A DNA stretch of 64,000 bases from Ochotona curzoniae. Taxonomy: Eukaryota; Chordata; Mammalia; Lagomorpha; Ochotonidae. Every line of letters starts with the position of its first letter. The first letter of the stretch is position 1. Positions 56,837-64,000 of this stretch are shown here, piece by piece. The position numbers and the translations under genes are program-made. The stretch lies in contig NW_024465746.1 in the NCBI RefSeq assembly GCF_017591425.1, forward strand, positions 1,488,001-1,552,000, in the 5' to 3' direction. The notes under the pieces are model-generated. The model worked only from the letters and a program-made list of their open reading frames with translations, was not told the DNA's origin and did no database searches.

Positions 56837-59800
56837 CTCACAGGACACGCTGCTACCCTCCACAGTGAGCACGGTGTCACTGCTGTGTGTGTGTGTGTAA
56901 CTCACGGGACACGCTGCTACCCTCCGCAGCGAGCACGGTGTCACTGCTGCTCCTGAAGTTCACAGAACCTTAACAGAGAGCAGTGTAGCCTCACTGATAC
57001 CACTAAGGGTTACACAACTTTGTTCTTAGCAATAGCCATGTTATACTTCTAATAGACACTATTTAAAAATCATTCTTAGAATTCTGGATTATCTGTAATA
57101 ATTTTTTATTAAACTATTTTTAAAATCATTTTTTCTAATGAGAATTAATCAAAACCAAATGTTTTAAATAACACTCCCCCAAATACATTCTGCTCAAGTT
57201 CTCCCATACTTACCACAGCTTCCATATCTGAAGTGTTCGGTGGAGCAAAAATGGTCTGTACCATAAACTTGTGTTTACTTTTTTCGTTCGGATCATAGTC
57301 AAAGGGCTGTAGCATTACTAAATAAGGAGAAAAAACACATGACATTGCCTTCCATAGCTGTTAGTTTATTTTTACTATGACTTCATTCATTACTATACAA
57401 ATTAAAAAAAAAAAAAAAACAGGAAGGGCTCAAGAATAAATGTCAACTTATTCACACTGAAGATCCATATTCAACTCCATTTTATTTTACAATAACCCAC
57501 ATCCTCATTTGCTTTCGTCACTTTAGAAAAAGATTTATTTATTTGAAAGACAAAGTTACACAGACAGGCAGAAAGACAGAAAGAGAGCTTGCACCCACTG
57601 GTTCACTCCCCAAGGGGCCACAACAGCCAGAAACAGGCTCATTTGCAACCAGGAGCCAGGAGCTTCTTCCAGGTCTCAAAAGTGCCTTTCAAATAAATAA
57701 ATACATCTTTAAGGGACTATATTAATGTGCTAACACAGAGGAAGATTGGCGGGAGGAACAAATAAATACAGAAATATTGGAACTAGAAAAGATCTTACAA
57801 GATTTATAAGATCATTCGTTTCTATCGGTTAAGCTTTTGTCAGAGCCACTACTGTGGCCTAGCAGGTAAAGCCATCTCTTGTGACACCCCACGTGGGTGT
57901 GTGGGTCCCCGCCACAGAGGCAGAGACCCAGAGCAAACTCCTGGTGCCAGCCTGATTCCACCTGGGCCACTGCAGACACGAGGAGTGAACAAACGGACAT
58001 GATCTCTCTCTCTCTCTCTCTCTCTCTCCCTCCCTCCCTCCCTCCCTCCCTCCCTCCCTTCTTCCCTCTCTCTTAACCATCAAACAACTCTTTTTAAAAA
58101 ATGTTTCCAAGGATCAAATGATAGGAAAAAACGTCATGTAGTCTAGATAAAACAAATAAACCGAAATAAACCCATCTTCTTCCCATCTACCCTAAAGCTT
58201 AACGATGCAGAAACCAACATGCAGACTGCAATCCTGCCTGCATCTCCGGCCGTCTTCACCAGCGGTTCACGACAACCCGGCCTGCCAGGAGGCCACTCCT
58301 CACAGGCCAGCTGAGACACCTGACCCAGAGGTCCTCACACTTTCTGAGGAAGGACTCTACCCTTTACTGCCTTTGTAGCCAGGTTCCACTTCAAATTACT
58401 CTCAATGTAGCTGCTGTTGGCTTAAGCAAAATGGTAGCTAACTGTTATAATTGCTTGTAAATATTTCTAGGATTATCCAGGCACTTTTAAAGATTTATTT
58501 TTATTATTGGGAAGTTAGATTTACAGAGAAGCAGAGACAGAAAGGTCTTCTATTCACCAGCTCACTCCCCAAGCGACCACACGACCAGAGCTGAGCCAAT
58601 CCGAGGCCAGGAGCCTCTTCCGGGCCTCGCGTACAAACTGCAAGGTCCCAAGGCTTTGGGCTGTCCTCGACTGCTTTCCCAGCCACAAGCAGGGAGCTGG
58701 ATGGGAAATGGATCAGCCAGGATACGAAGTGGCATCCATATGAGATCCTGGCACATGCAAGGCAAGAACTTTAGCCAGTAGGCTACTGCACCAGGAGACC
58801 TACAGACGCTTTTTCAATGTATACAATTTGAGGTCATATCCCTAGAGACTGTAACCTGGAAAAGATGAATTCATGTGTATTCCCTGCTTTATTCCAACCC
58901 TGTGAGCTGGAGTATTCCCTTGTAAATAAAATACATGGAGCCACACACATTCTCACACTTGGTTCCTATTTCTCTGTCCATATCAGATGATACAAGACTG
59001 TTGGAAACAAAACAAACAACAACAACAAAAAGTTTACGGGGCCCTGCAGCATGGCCTAGTGCCTAAATCCTCGCCTTCAATGTGCCAGAAGCCCATATGG
59101 GCACCAGTTCATGTTCTGAATACTCCACTTCCCATCCAGCTCCCTGCCTGTGGCCTGGGAAAGCAATGGCGGACGGCCCAAAGCCTTGGGATCCCACACT
59201 CGCGTGGGAGACCCAGAGGAAGCTCCTGGCTCCTGGCTTAAGATGTGCTCAGTTCTGGCTGCTGTAGCCACTTGGGGAGGAGGATCTTTCTCTGTTTCTC
59301 CTTCTCTCTCTGGATCTGACTTTTCAATGAAAATGAATAAATCTTTAAAAAACAAAGAAAAGTTCATGTAAGGCATTGACTGGCACAAGCATAAACTCTG
59401 AGTAAGTAATCCACAAAAGGCAGGAATCAAGCCTATTTTTTTACTACAAGTAAACAGTCAAGGATGTGCTAAAGTTTTCAGACACAAACTTTCCAGCTGT
59501 ATCAATGAAAGGTTGACAACTTGCTAGTATAGCCAAAAAAGAGGCACCAGTTATTTAAGCAACACAAACGAAAACTGTTATACAAGGAACAAAACTGGCC
59601 TAAATTTTCAAAGGCAAAAAAAAATGAGAGCATGTGGCAATGAGCTGTAGAAACTGTTTTCAGTAAACAGTTACAAATCAACCACACCTCCTCCCCCACT
59701 ACAAAGTGAGAAATTTTTCACAATTTACATAATAGGAATAGAATATCTTTCAAGGCATTCCATAATTATCCACCAATTATTCCCTCCAGACAAAGCTTTA

Positions 59801-60022
59801 TTAATTAAAAGTCAAATTAAACAATCCTAACATATCAAAACTTCCAACCTTCCCAGCATGCCTGGATACCTGAGACAGTGACCGTGGAGCCTGGGTCGAT
59901 GACGCCACTGTTGGGCCTCACGCAGTACCGCCGTGGCGCCGTGGTCTTCACCTTAAAGCACACTTTCCTATCCGACGGGTTGCGCAGCTTGAGGTTGGTA
60001 GTGACTACATCTGTGAAGGGGC
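43597..60022 (-). CDS. VAPA: VAPA, VAMP-associated protein A (exons 2-6; exon 1 outside window)
   Basis: VAP-A is a tail-anchored ER protein that binds FFAT-motif proteins (OSBP, ORPs, CERT, others) through its N-terminal MSP domain and tethers the ER to other organelles for lipid transfer. Coding exons on the minus strand are 60022-59870, 57317-57214, 56529-56449, 45117-44944 and 43755-43597, with an optional cassette at 49974-49846. All junctions are GT-AG and phases agree (exons 1/2 and 2/3 phase 1, all others phase 0). The joined frame is open to a TAG stop at 43597-43599. It carries the MSP core, the K-F-M FFAT-contact residues, a coiled coil and a 20-residue tail anchor. I recall about 27 residues from exon 1 in human; that exon and the promoter are not in the window. 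Only minor substitutions from remembered human VAPA are seen in constitutive exons, so the gene looks intact. Confidence 0.97.
43756..44943 (-). other. VAPA: VAPA intron 5
   Basis: Bounded by AGA|GTAAGTG at 44944/44943 and CCCCAG|GAT at 43756/43755. It holds one degraded CSINE (about 44195-44420). No other gene is visible. Confidence 0.9.
44195..44420 (+). mobile_element. Degraded old CSINE in VAPA intron 5
   Basis: 'gtgtcagggttcaagactca', 'ctgcctgctacgtgggagcc' and 'cacactctgggaatgaccca' followed by 'ctctgcctcttcaacggcaa' follow the order of old CSINE head, body and 3' end. It is antisense to VAPA. Confidence 0.6.
44944..45117 (-). CDS. VAPA: VAPA exon 5: linker and coiled coil
   Basis: Encodes 58 residues starting [19 protein letters not shown] and ending with the coiled-coil heptads [19 protein letters not shown]. 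Acceptor TTTTGATGCAG at 45118-45128, donor AGA|GTAAGT. The coiled coil mediates VAP dimerisation. Starting in phase 0, it can follow exon 4 or the cassette exon. Confidence 0.97.
45435..45515 (+). mobile_element. Possible MIR 3' fragment
   Basis: 'agcctagcactttggccaat' then 'ggcagttactcaatcaaagc' and 'atgctgaatgactga' resemble the MIR end ('gcctggcacatagtaggtgctcaataaatgtttgttgaatga'). Short and diverged. Confidence 0.4.
46999..47262 (+). mobile_element. CSINE, rabbit-like older subfamily
   Basis: Head GGGGCTGGCGCTGTGGTATA, close to the CSINE head known from rabbit. Then 'ttgggtccttgccattgggg', 'agtccctggctcctgaattc' and 'gggaataaaccagcagacc'. The segment after the head is replaced by A-rich sequence. 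Antisense to VAPA. Confidence 0.85.
48962..49321 (+). mobile_element. CSINE, young, full length
   Basis: Head GGGCCCAGCGGCGTGGTCTA, body 'tgcttgtggcctgggaaagc', tail with several AATAAAA units. TSD TAAATCATGGA at 48951-48961 and 49322-49332. Antisense to VAPA, about 520 bp downstream (in the transcript) of the cassette exon. Confidence 0.95.
49846..49974 (-). CDS. VAPA: VAPA alternative cassette exon (long-isoform insert)
   Basis: This 129-bp, phase-0 exon encodes 43 residues, starting [16 protein letters not shown] and ending [12 protein letters not shown]. It corresponds to the human VAPA long-isoform insert, 45 residues as I remember it, which ends KQEKQK and contains PASYH; PASYH is also present here. 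It would add a Pro/Ser-rich disordered stretch between the MSP domain and the coiled coil. The acceptor (CCCATGGCCTCTCAG) has a poor pyrimidine tract and the donor (AAG|GTTTGT) is weak, as expected for a skipped exon. It is far more diverged from human than its neighbours, so use in this species is probable but not certain. Confidence 0.8.
53886..54225 (-). mobile_element. CSINE, sense to VAPA
   Basis: The reverse-oriented tail (T run, AAGATTTACTTCTTGTTAC) is followed by 'agagagaaggagagacataa', 'aagtggccacaatggctgga' and a partly duplicated head region ('ccatatggggaaacggtgcc' and 'aatatggggaaccagtgccc'). Intermediate age. Confidence 0.85.
54380..54655 (+). mobile_element. Old CSINE, plus strand
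   Basis: 'cactggagtgcctgcactca', 'ttgccacccaggtgggaggc', 'gcctggctcctggcttcaag' and 'gggcagtgaatcactagatg', ending 'gtctctcaaataaactgac'. Confidence 0.8.
56449..56529 (-). CDS. VAPA: VAPA exon 4
   Basis: 81 bp, 27 codons: starts [16 protein letters not shown] and ends MPNENDKL. Acceptor TTTATTTTTAG, donor TTG|GTAAGTAG. It encodes the C-terminal end of the MSP domain. Both boundaries are phase 0, so the downstream cassette can be included or skipped without a frameshift. Confidence 0.97.
56530..57213 (-). other. VAPA: VAPA intron 3
   Basis: Only 684 bp, of which about half is the composite (TG)n minisatellite at 56616-56949. Donor GTG|GTAAGTATGG at the exon 3 side. Confidence 0.95.
56616..56949. 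repeat. Composite VNTR: (TG)n alternating with a 45-65 bp spacer unit
   Basis: Four (TG)n runs (56616-56651, 56699-56728, 56795-56834, 56884-56898), each followed by a related unit. The unit starts 'taactcatgggacac' (variants tagctcacagg, taactcacggg), continues 'ctaccctccgcagtgagca', and ends GTGTCACTGCTG. The second unit has an extra CACGTGCACACGCG segment. On the transcript strand the TG runs are CA runs. The array looks prone to length polymorphism. Confidence 0.95.
57214..57317 (-). CDS. VAPA: VAPA exon 3: MSP domain, FFAT-contact strand
   Basis: 104 bp, starting in phase 1 and giving [17 protein letters not shown] followed by [17 protein letters not shown]. The K and M in KHKFMVQ correspond to residues I recall as needed for FFAT binding (human VAPA K94 and M96). 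Acceptor CTCCTTATTTAG, donor GTG|GTAAGT. Confidence 0.97.
57530..57713 (-). mobile_element. CSINE 3' half joined to an inverted SINE tail
   Basis: 57530-57680 is minus-oriented CSINE (AAAAAGATTTATTTATTTG tail, 'ttcactccccaaggggccac', 'accaggagccaggagcttct'). It then ends abruptly in a plus-oriented SINE end, 'gcctttcaaataaataaata'. The SINE head is missing. This looks like an inversion or two truncated SINEs joined. Confidence 0.65.
57842..58095 (+). mobile_element. CSINE with expanded (TC)n/(CCCT)n, plus strand
   Basis: 'agccactactgtggcctagc', 'gacaccccacgtgggtgtgt' and 'cgaggagtgaacaaacggac' precede a long pyrimidine tract (58002-58074). A short tail lies near 58085-58095. Confidence 0.7.
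58002..58074. repeat. (TC)n then (CCCT)n microsatellite
   Basis: A pure TC run followed by CCCT tetranucleotide units and a mixed CT end. On the VAPA transcript strand it is a purine tract. Confidence 0.95.
58486..58797 (-). mobile_element. CSINE, sense to VAPA
   Basis: Tail AAAGATTTATTTTTATTATT at the left, then 'agagaagcagagacagaaag', 'cctcgactgctttcccagcc', 'tggatgggaaatggatcagc' and the head 'agccagtaggctactgcacc'. Confidence 0.9.
59037..59352 (+). mobile_element. CSINE, plus strand
   Basis: Head GGGGCCCTGCAGCATGGCCTA (first bases altered), body 'tgcctgtggcctgggaaagc', tail AAATGAATAAATC and A run. Flanking A-rich AAAAGTTTA / AAAAGTTCA may be the TSD. Confidence 0.9.
59870..60022 (-). 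CDS. VAPA: VAPA exon 2: MSP domain core
   Basis: 153 bp starting in phase 1 (second base of a Gly codon). It encodes [20 protein letters not shown], then [19 protein letters not shown] and [11 protein letters not shown]. This is the VAP signature block of the MSP fold. The Pro in TTAPRRY is equivalent to VAPB P56, the residue changed in familial ALS8. Acceptor CGCATTTCCCAG is good; donor CAG|GTATCC is weak at +4/+5 but follows a consensus CAG. Confidence 0.97.
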
Positions 60023-60101
60023 CTGGGAAATGCGAAAAGCAGAAAAACACTTTATTGGATTCACAGCAACAAAACAATTCATCATTGAAATGTACATGAC
60101 T

Positions 60102-60412
60102 GGGCCTGGCGCGATGGCGCAGTGGTTAAGGTCCTCGCCTTGCACGCCCAGGATCCCATATGGGCACCAGTTCTAATCCCGGCAGCCCCGCTTCCCATCC
60201 AGCTCCCTGCCTGTGGCCCAGGAAAGCAGTCGAGGACGGCCCAAAGCCTTGGGACCCTGCACCCGCGTGGGAGACCCGGAAGAGGCTCCTGGCTTCAGAT
60301 CGGCATAGCATCGGCACTCACTTGGGGAGTGAATCATCGGACGGAAGATCTTCCTCTCTGTCTCTCCTCTCTGTATATCCGCCTTTCCAATAAAAATAAA
60401 ATAAATCTTAAA
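60102..60412 (+). mobile_element. CSINE, young, full length
   Basis: Head GGGCCTGGCGCGATGGCGCA then GTGGTTAAGGTCCTCGCCTT, the same head subfamily as the copy at 977. Perfect 15-bp TSD GAAATGTACATGACT at 60087-60101 and 60413-60427. It lies about 80 bp upstream of exon 2 in the transcript and antisense to VAPA, so its left end is close to the exon 2 acceptor region. Confidence 0.97.
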
Positions 60413-60429
60413 GAAATGTACATGACTGC

Positions 60430-61130
60430 TGTCTTATTTATGTACTGACATTTATTTGTATGAATAAATATTAATCAACAGTGCCTTTCTCCAGGTGGCT
60501 GACTTTCGAACACATTTATTCATTCCTTTAAGAATGTCTGCAGTAAGCATTTCTATTTTTAAAAAAGGTTTCTGAAAAACGTCAATCTATATTTAATCAA
60601 AGTCTAAAATTGCACTCTTGAGCAAGAAAATGAAAAGGGTCCTGTCACTTTTTCTCTGGTGGAAGAAAAACCTATAGAAAACTATGCAGATTAACTAAAA
60701 CAACAAAAATGAAAACAAGATGAAGATATGGAATTGGGATGAGAGGAAACAGAAATGAGAGAAAACTGGAGTAAAACAAACAGAAGCAGGAAACCAGTTA
60801 CAAGAAAAAGGAGGCACTTCTTTTAAAACAATGTTGTGGGAGTAGACGTTTGGCCCCAGAGCATCCCTCGTTGCAGAGCCCGCAACTTTCTCCTCCCCAT
60901 CCCAGCTTCCTGTGAATGCACACCTCAGCAGGCACGCGGGACTCACACCCCAATCCCACTCACCGCTGGTGTCTATGAACTGAACAAACGCACACATGGG
61001 AGAATTCTCCCAAATATTTAAATGGCCACTGAAGTCAACATGCTCTTACAAAAATGTATTTGGTAAGCAAAGCAATTTTTTTAACTGCTTAGTTATACAG
61101 TCAAGTCAATCACTTAATTGGTATATTTTA
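60430..61130. other. Intron 1 stretch without nameable elements
   Basis: AT-rich intronic sequence. No SINE, gene or regulatory motif that I can support. Confidence 0.5.
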
Positions 61131-61131
61131 T

Positions 61132-61440
61132 ATATTTTTAAAAAATTTATTTTTATTGGAAAGGCAGATTTACAGCGGAGAGACAGAGAAAGATCTTCCA
61201 TCTGCTGGCTAACTCCCCAAGTGGTCCCAACAGCTGGAGCTGGGCTGATCTCAAGCCAGGAGCCAGGAACTTCTTCCAGGTCTCCCACATGGATGCAGGG
61301 TCCCAAGGTTTTGGGCCACCTTCCACTGTTTTTCCAGACCATACACAGGGAGCTGGATGGGAAGTGGGGTAGCCAGAACAAGAACTGGACGCTGGTGCTC
61401 CCCAGGGGGAGGACTAGCCAACGAGCCACCACACTAGGCA
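61132..61440 (-). mobile_element. CSINE, sense to VAPA
   Basis: Tail AAAAAATTTATTTTTATTGG, then 'ggagagacagagaaagatct', 'aactccccaagtggtcccaa', 'ggagctggatgggaagtggg' and the head 'ccaacgagccaccacactag'. Confidence 0.9.
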
Positions 61441-61775
61441 CGCATTTTGTACCTTTTCCTGCCTCTTCCAGACCAACTGCAGATAATCAACTACTCCACC
61501 ACAAAACACCAAGATGAAAGAGTACACACCATCTGTCCATGTTTCTACATGAATCCATACAACAGCTGGCTGCAGGTACATTTTAACATAAAGATTATAA
61601 ATTACTACAGGTAACTGAGAATGTAGATGTTGATATTTATAGGACTGTCTCAACTACAACTTTCATACCAGAAACAATCACAGATTTTAAGTAAAATTCA
61701 GTCTGAGCCCACTTTCCTGGTTCAATCAGAAAATCAGCAAGTAGCAATGACCGTAGTGTTAAGAATAAGCAGATT

Positions 61776-62116
61776 TAGGGCCTGGCGCGGTGGCCTAGCA
61801 GCTAAAGTCCTCACCTTGAATGCGCCCTGGGTTCCCATATGGGCACCAGTTCTAATCCCAGCAGCTCCACTTTCCATCCAGCTCCCTGCCTGTGGCCCGG
61901 GAAAGCAGTCGAGGATGGCCCAAAGCCTTGGGACCCTGCACCCGCGGGGGAGACCCAGAAGAGGCTCCTGGTTCCTGGCTTCGGATTAGCTCAGCTCCGG
62001 CCATTGCAGTCACTTGGGGAGTGAATCATCGGACGGAAGATTTTCCTCTCTGTCTATGCTCCTCTCTGTATATCTGACTTTCCAATAAAAATTTTAAAAA
62101 TGAATCTTTAAAAAAA
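61776..62116 (+). mobile_element. CSINE, young, full length
   Basis: Head GGGCCTGGCGCGGTGGCCTA (starting near 61778), body 'tgcctgtggcccgggaaagc', tail CCAATAAAAATTTTAAAAATG and A run. TSD AATAAGCAGATT at 61764-61775 and 62117-62128. Confidence 0.95.
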
Positions 62117-62129
62117 AATAAGCAGATTC

Positions 62130-63120
62130 AAGAAGAAAGACCTTAGAAGAAAACATCTGGTCCTCTTCTATGAGTCACATCAATTTTTTTAAATGAATCT
62201 GATGGATTCATTCTAAACCTACTCCTGAAACACAAACATTCACAAAATTCTGCAATGAATTTTGTGGGAAGAACAGGTGATATATATGAAGATTGAATTA
62301 GAAGAAGAAACTACACCATGGTCACCCACTCACTTTCTCAAAGCTGGTGGGTACAAGACCTCAAGGAATCCCTTGTACAGATCCTGAGTAAAAAGAAATT
62401 ACATAACCTTCCAAAAGTACGAAAGCATACACTGAGATGGCAACGCGCCCTTACAGGGCATTTTTTGTTTGCCAAATGACTGGCCCTGGGGTGGGGCGGT
62501 AGACTGCGGGATGCAGGCACACTGCAGATTTATACAGTATTATGTCCCTAGTCAACTCAATTTTCAAATACGCATCTGTCTTTTCCAGGAATACATCTAT
62601 GGTATAAAACATGAAACTTTTCTTTCCTCCACAACTTTAACAGGTTAAGTTCACCAATACAGAAAACTATTCTACCAACAGCCAAGTCACCCACGACGCA
62701 TGAACTCACCAATACATTTTACATTTATCTGTTAGCCAGCATTTACGTGGAAATTTGTAGATGTCACATTGACTTGATTCTAACTATATGTATCAACATT
62801 TTCATGTTGCCCTTTTATTAAAATGTTTAAAATTATGTAACTCACATGTGGCTGGCTACCCATGGGGCGCGGCCCCAGCCCCACACTCCTGGGGGATCTA
62901 GGTGGTACAAGCTTGTGGAAGGCCTTGGGAGATGTTGCAGGGGGCAGAGGAGGAGGGAGTGGGGAGACCTGGGGCCTCCGGGCTAGGCAGGACAAGCCTG
63001 GGATGTGCCCAGGTGCAGGGTCCACAGCTTGATCAGGGCAGAGGGTAAGCAGGTGCGTGGCAGGGAAAACCACCGAGGGAACACACTGCAGCGAGGAATG
63101 ACTTCGCAGGACTTCCGTCA
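62130..63120. other. Intron 1 stretch, unassigned
   Basis: No gene recognised. The GC-richer part at 62850-63120 could be an upstream extension of the unclassified repeat at 63125, but the 9.4 kb copy shows no clear match to it. Confidence 0.45.
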
Positions 63121-63124
63121 ATAA

Positions 63125-63508
63125 GGCCACTGTGCTTGCAGCCAAGTGTTGACAGCAAATACCTGGGCAAATGGAGACTCGGGGTGCACTGTGTCAGCAC
63201 TCTGACCCTGAAAGGATTTCCTCATCCCTGGATCAGGGAGCCTGACAGCATGAAATCGCTCAAGCGGAACCCTCAGAGCCCCCACATCGGGACTTGGGGC
63301 TGGCATCGGGGCCGTTCCCCATCCCTGGGTACTTAGACAGTGGAGAGGCTGGGTGCAGCTTCCCCCCTAATTTCCCCCTTTCTGCCAGATACAACAGGAG
63401 GAAGGGGGGAAGATCTGGAAACAATGGTCTCACTCACTTTCCCCTAGTCCTTGACCCTCCCCATCCTGGTCAACTATGTAAACATCACCAACATAAATCT
63501 TTTTAAAA
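63125..63508 (+). repeat. Unclassified dispersed repeat, copy 2
   Basis: Related to 9390-9765. Shared blocks in order: 'gacagcaaatacctgggcaa', 'gcactgtgtcag', 'ctcaagcggaaccctcagag', 'ttctgccagatacaacagg', 'tcccctagtccttgaccct' and 'caactatgtaaacatcacc' before an A-rich TAAATCTTTTTAAAAAG end. It looks like the 3' end of a retroelement; family unknown to me. Confidence 0.5.
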
Positions 63509-63509
63509 A

Positions 63510-64000
63510 GTCTGTAATTCAGGTAATTATTTCTCTTAAATTCAAATTTATTCATTATATACAGATAAAGTAATCAGTGTGGTCATGCCTAAATAATGCT
63601 GAAATTAATTTATTCACAAAATCACTTCTATTTTATTTCTCTATGTAATGGCTAGGGTAAAAATTTCTATGTGTTGGCAATAAATGTATATGAGAATTTC
63701 ATTCTGGGATAGTAAAGGCGTGTTACAAAGTACAGCATAATGAGGTAGACAGTTTAACACAGTTAAGAACTGCTTCAATAACTCAATAGTCAAAACTTAA
63801 ACTGTGTCAGTCCCCCAGCTCCAGAGGATCCAGGGCGATGGGGGGCTCACCAGCCTTCGGAAGGGCAGAGAAGAGGAGCCTGTCCATTCCAGCTCCAACT
63901 CAAACCCAAACCTGGAGCCAGTTCTCGATGCGGTCAGTGAAGTGATAACATGGTTGATTAAATAAACATCTCCCAACTCTCTTTGCGTTCCTGGGTGGGG
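63510..64000. other. Intron 1 stretch at window edge
   Basis: AT-rich sequence without a gene or repeat that I can name. No exon 1 of VAPA is present. Confidence 0.5.

Larger units (their letters stand above)
57318..59869 (-). other. VAPA: VAPA intron 2
   Basis: About 2.5 kb with four CSINE-derived elements (57530-57713, 57842-58095, 58486-58797, 59037-59352). No other gene. Confidence 0.9.
60023..64000 (-). other. VAPA: VAPA intron 1, partial
   Basis: From the exon 2 acceptor to the window edge there is no match to exon 1 (expected to encode an N-terminus ending near LKFK) and no CpG island. The intron continues beyond the window. It contains young and older CSINEs and the second copy of the unclassified repeat. 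Confidence 0.85.

Noticed and set aside
60102..60412. Plus-strand open frames of 60-120 residues with '[16 protein letters not shown]'-like protein sequence
   Set aside because: The same peptide recurs at 1034, 24819, 49025, 59082, 60160 and 61839 because all are translations of CSINE copies.
63780..64000. VAPA exon 1 at the right edge
   Set aside because: No minus-strand sequence encoding the VAPA N-terminus and no CpG island; the exon must lie beyond the window.

Overview
The window is mammalian nuclear DNA, almost certainly from a lagomorph and most likely a pika (Ochotona). The evidence is its large number of CSINE elements (the lagomorph tRNA-derived 'C repeat'). Many copies are young, with intact target-site duplications (TSDs) and a head sequence unlike the rabbit consensus as I remember it. 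There are no bacterial-type genes, operons, rRNAs or CRISPR arrays. Most open frames in the window are chance frames or lie inside repeats.

The only protein-coding gene I can support is VAPA (VAMP-associated protein A, an ER membrane tether), on the minus strand. Coding exons 2 to 6 (human numbering) lie at 60022-59870, 57317-57214, 56529-56449, 45117-44944 and 43755-43597. A 129-bp in-frame cassette exon lies at 49974-49846 and matches the insert of the longer human isoform. All splice sites are GT-AG, and the reading frame carries through the MSP domain, coiled coil and C-terminal tail anchor without a break. Exon 1, the start codon and the promoter are outside the window, beyond 64000. The 3' UTR runs leftward from 43596. 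Its far end is uncertain, but an almost SINE-free block down to about 38.2 kb suggests a long UTR. That block contains a striking minisatellite at 38471-39718, about 50 copies of a 23-24 bp unit holding a telomere-like GGGTTAG on the transcript strand.

From 1 to about 37.9 kb the window is intergenic, downstream of VAPA. I found no gene there. It holds many CSINEs of several ages, MIR fragments, an L1 3' end (14.16-14.82 kb) and simple repeats. It also holds a nested L1 at 24.42-27.73 kb whose original insertion duplication is still visible. That L1 has an intact 5' end, a broken ORF1, an internally inverted piece of ORF2, and two later insertions: a young CSINE and a U6 snRNA pseudogene. Near 11.3 kb, an AP-1 site, a 12-bp octamer-type palindrome and a good CTCF-like core lie within 34 bp, making a candidate regulatory element.

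The VAPA introns hold further CSINEs. The short intron 3 is about half filled by a composite (TG)n minisatellite close to the exon 4 acceptor. All calls were made by reading the sequence; comparisons with human VAPA and repeat consensus sequences are from memory and were not searched.
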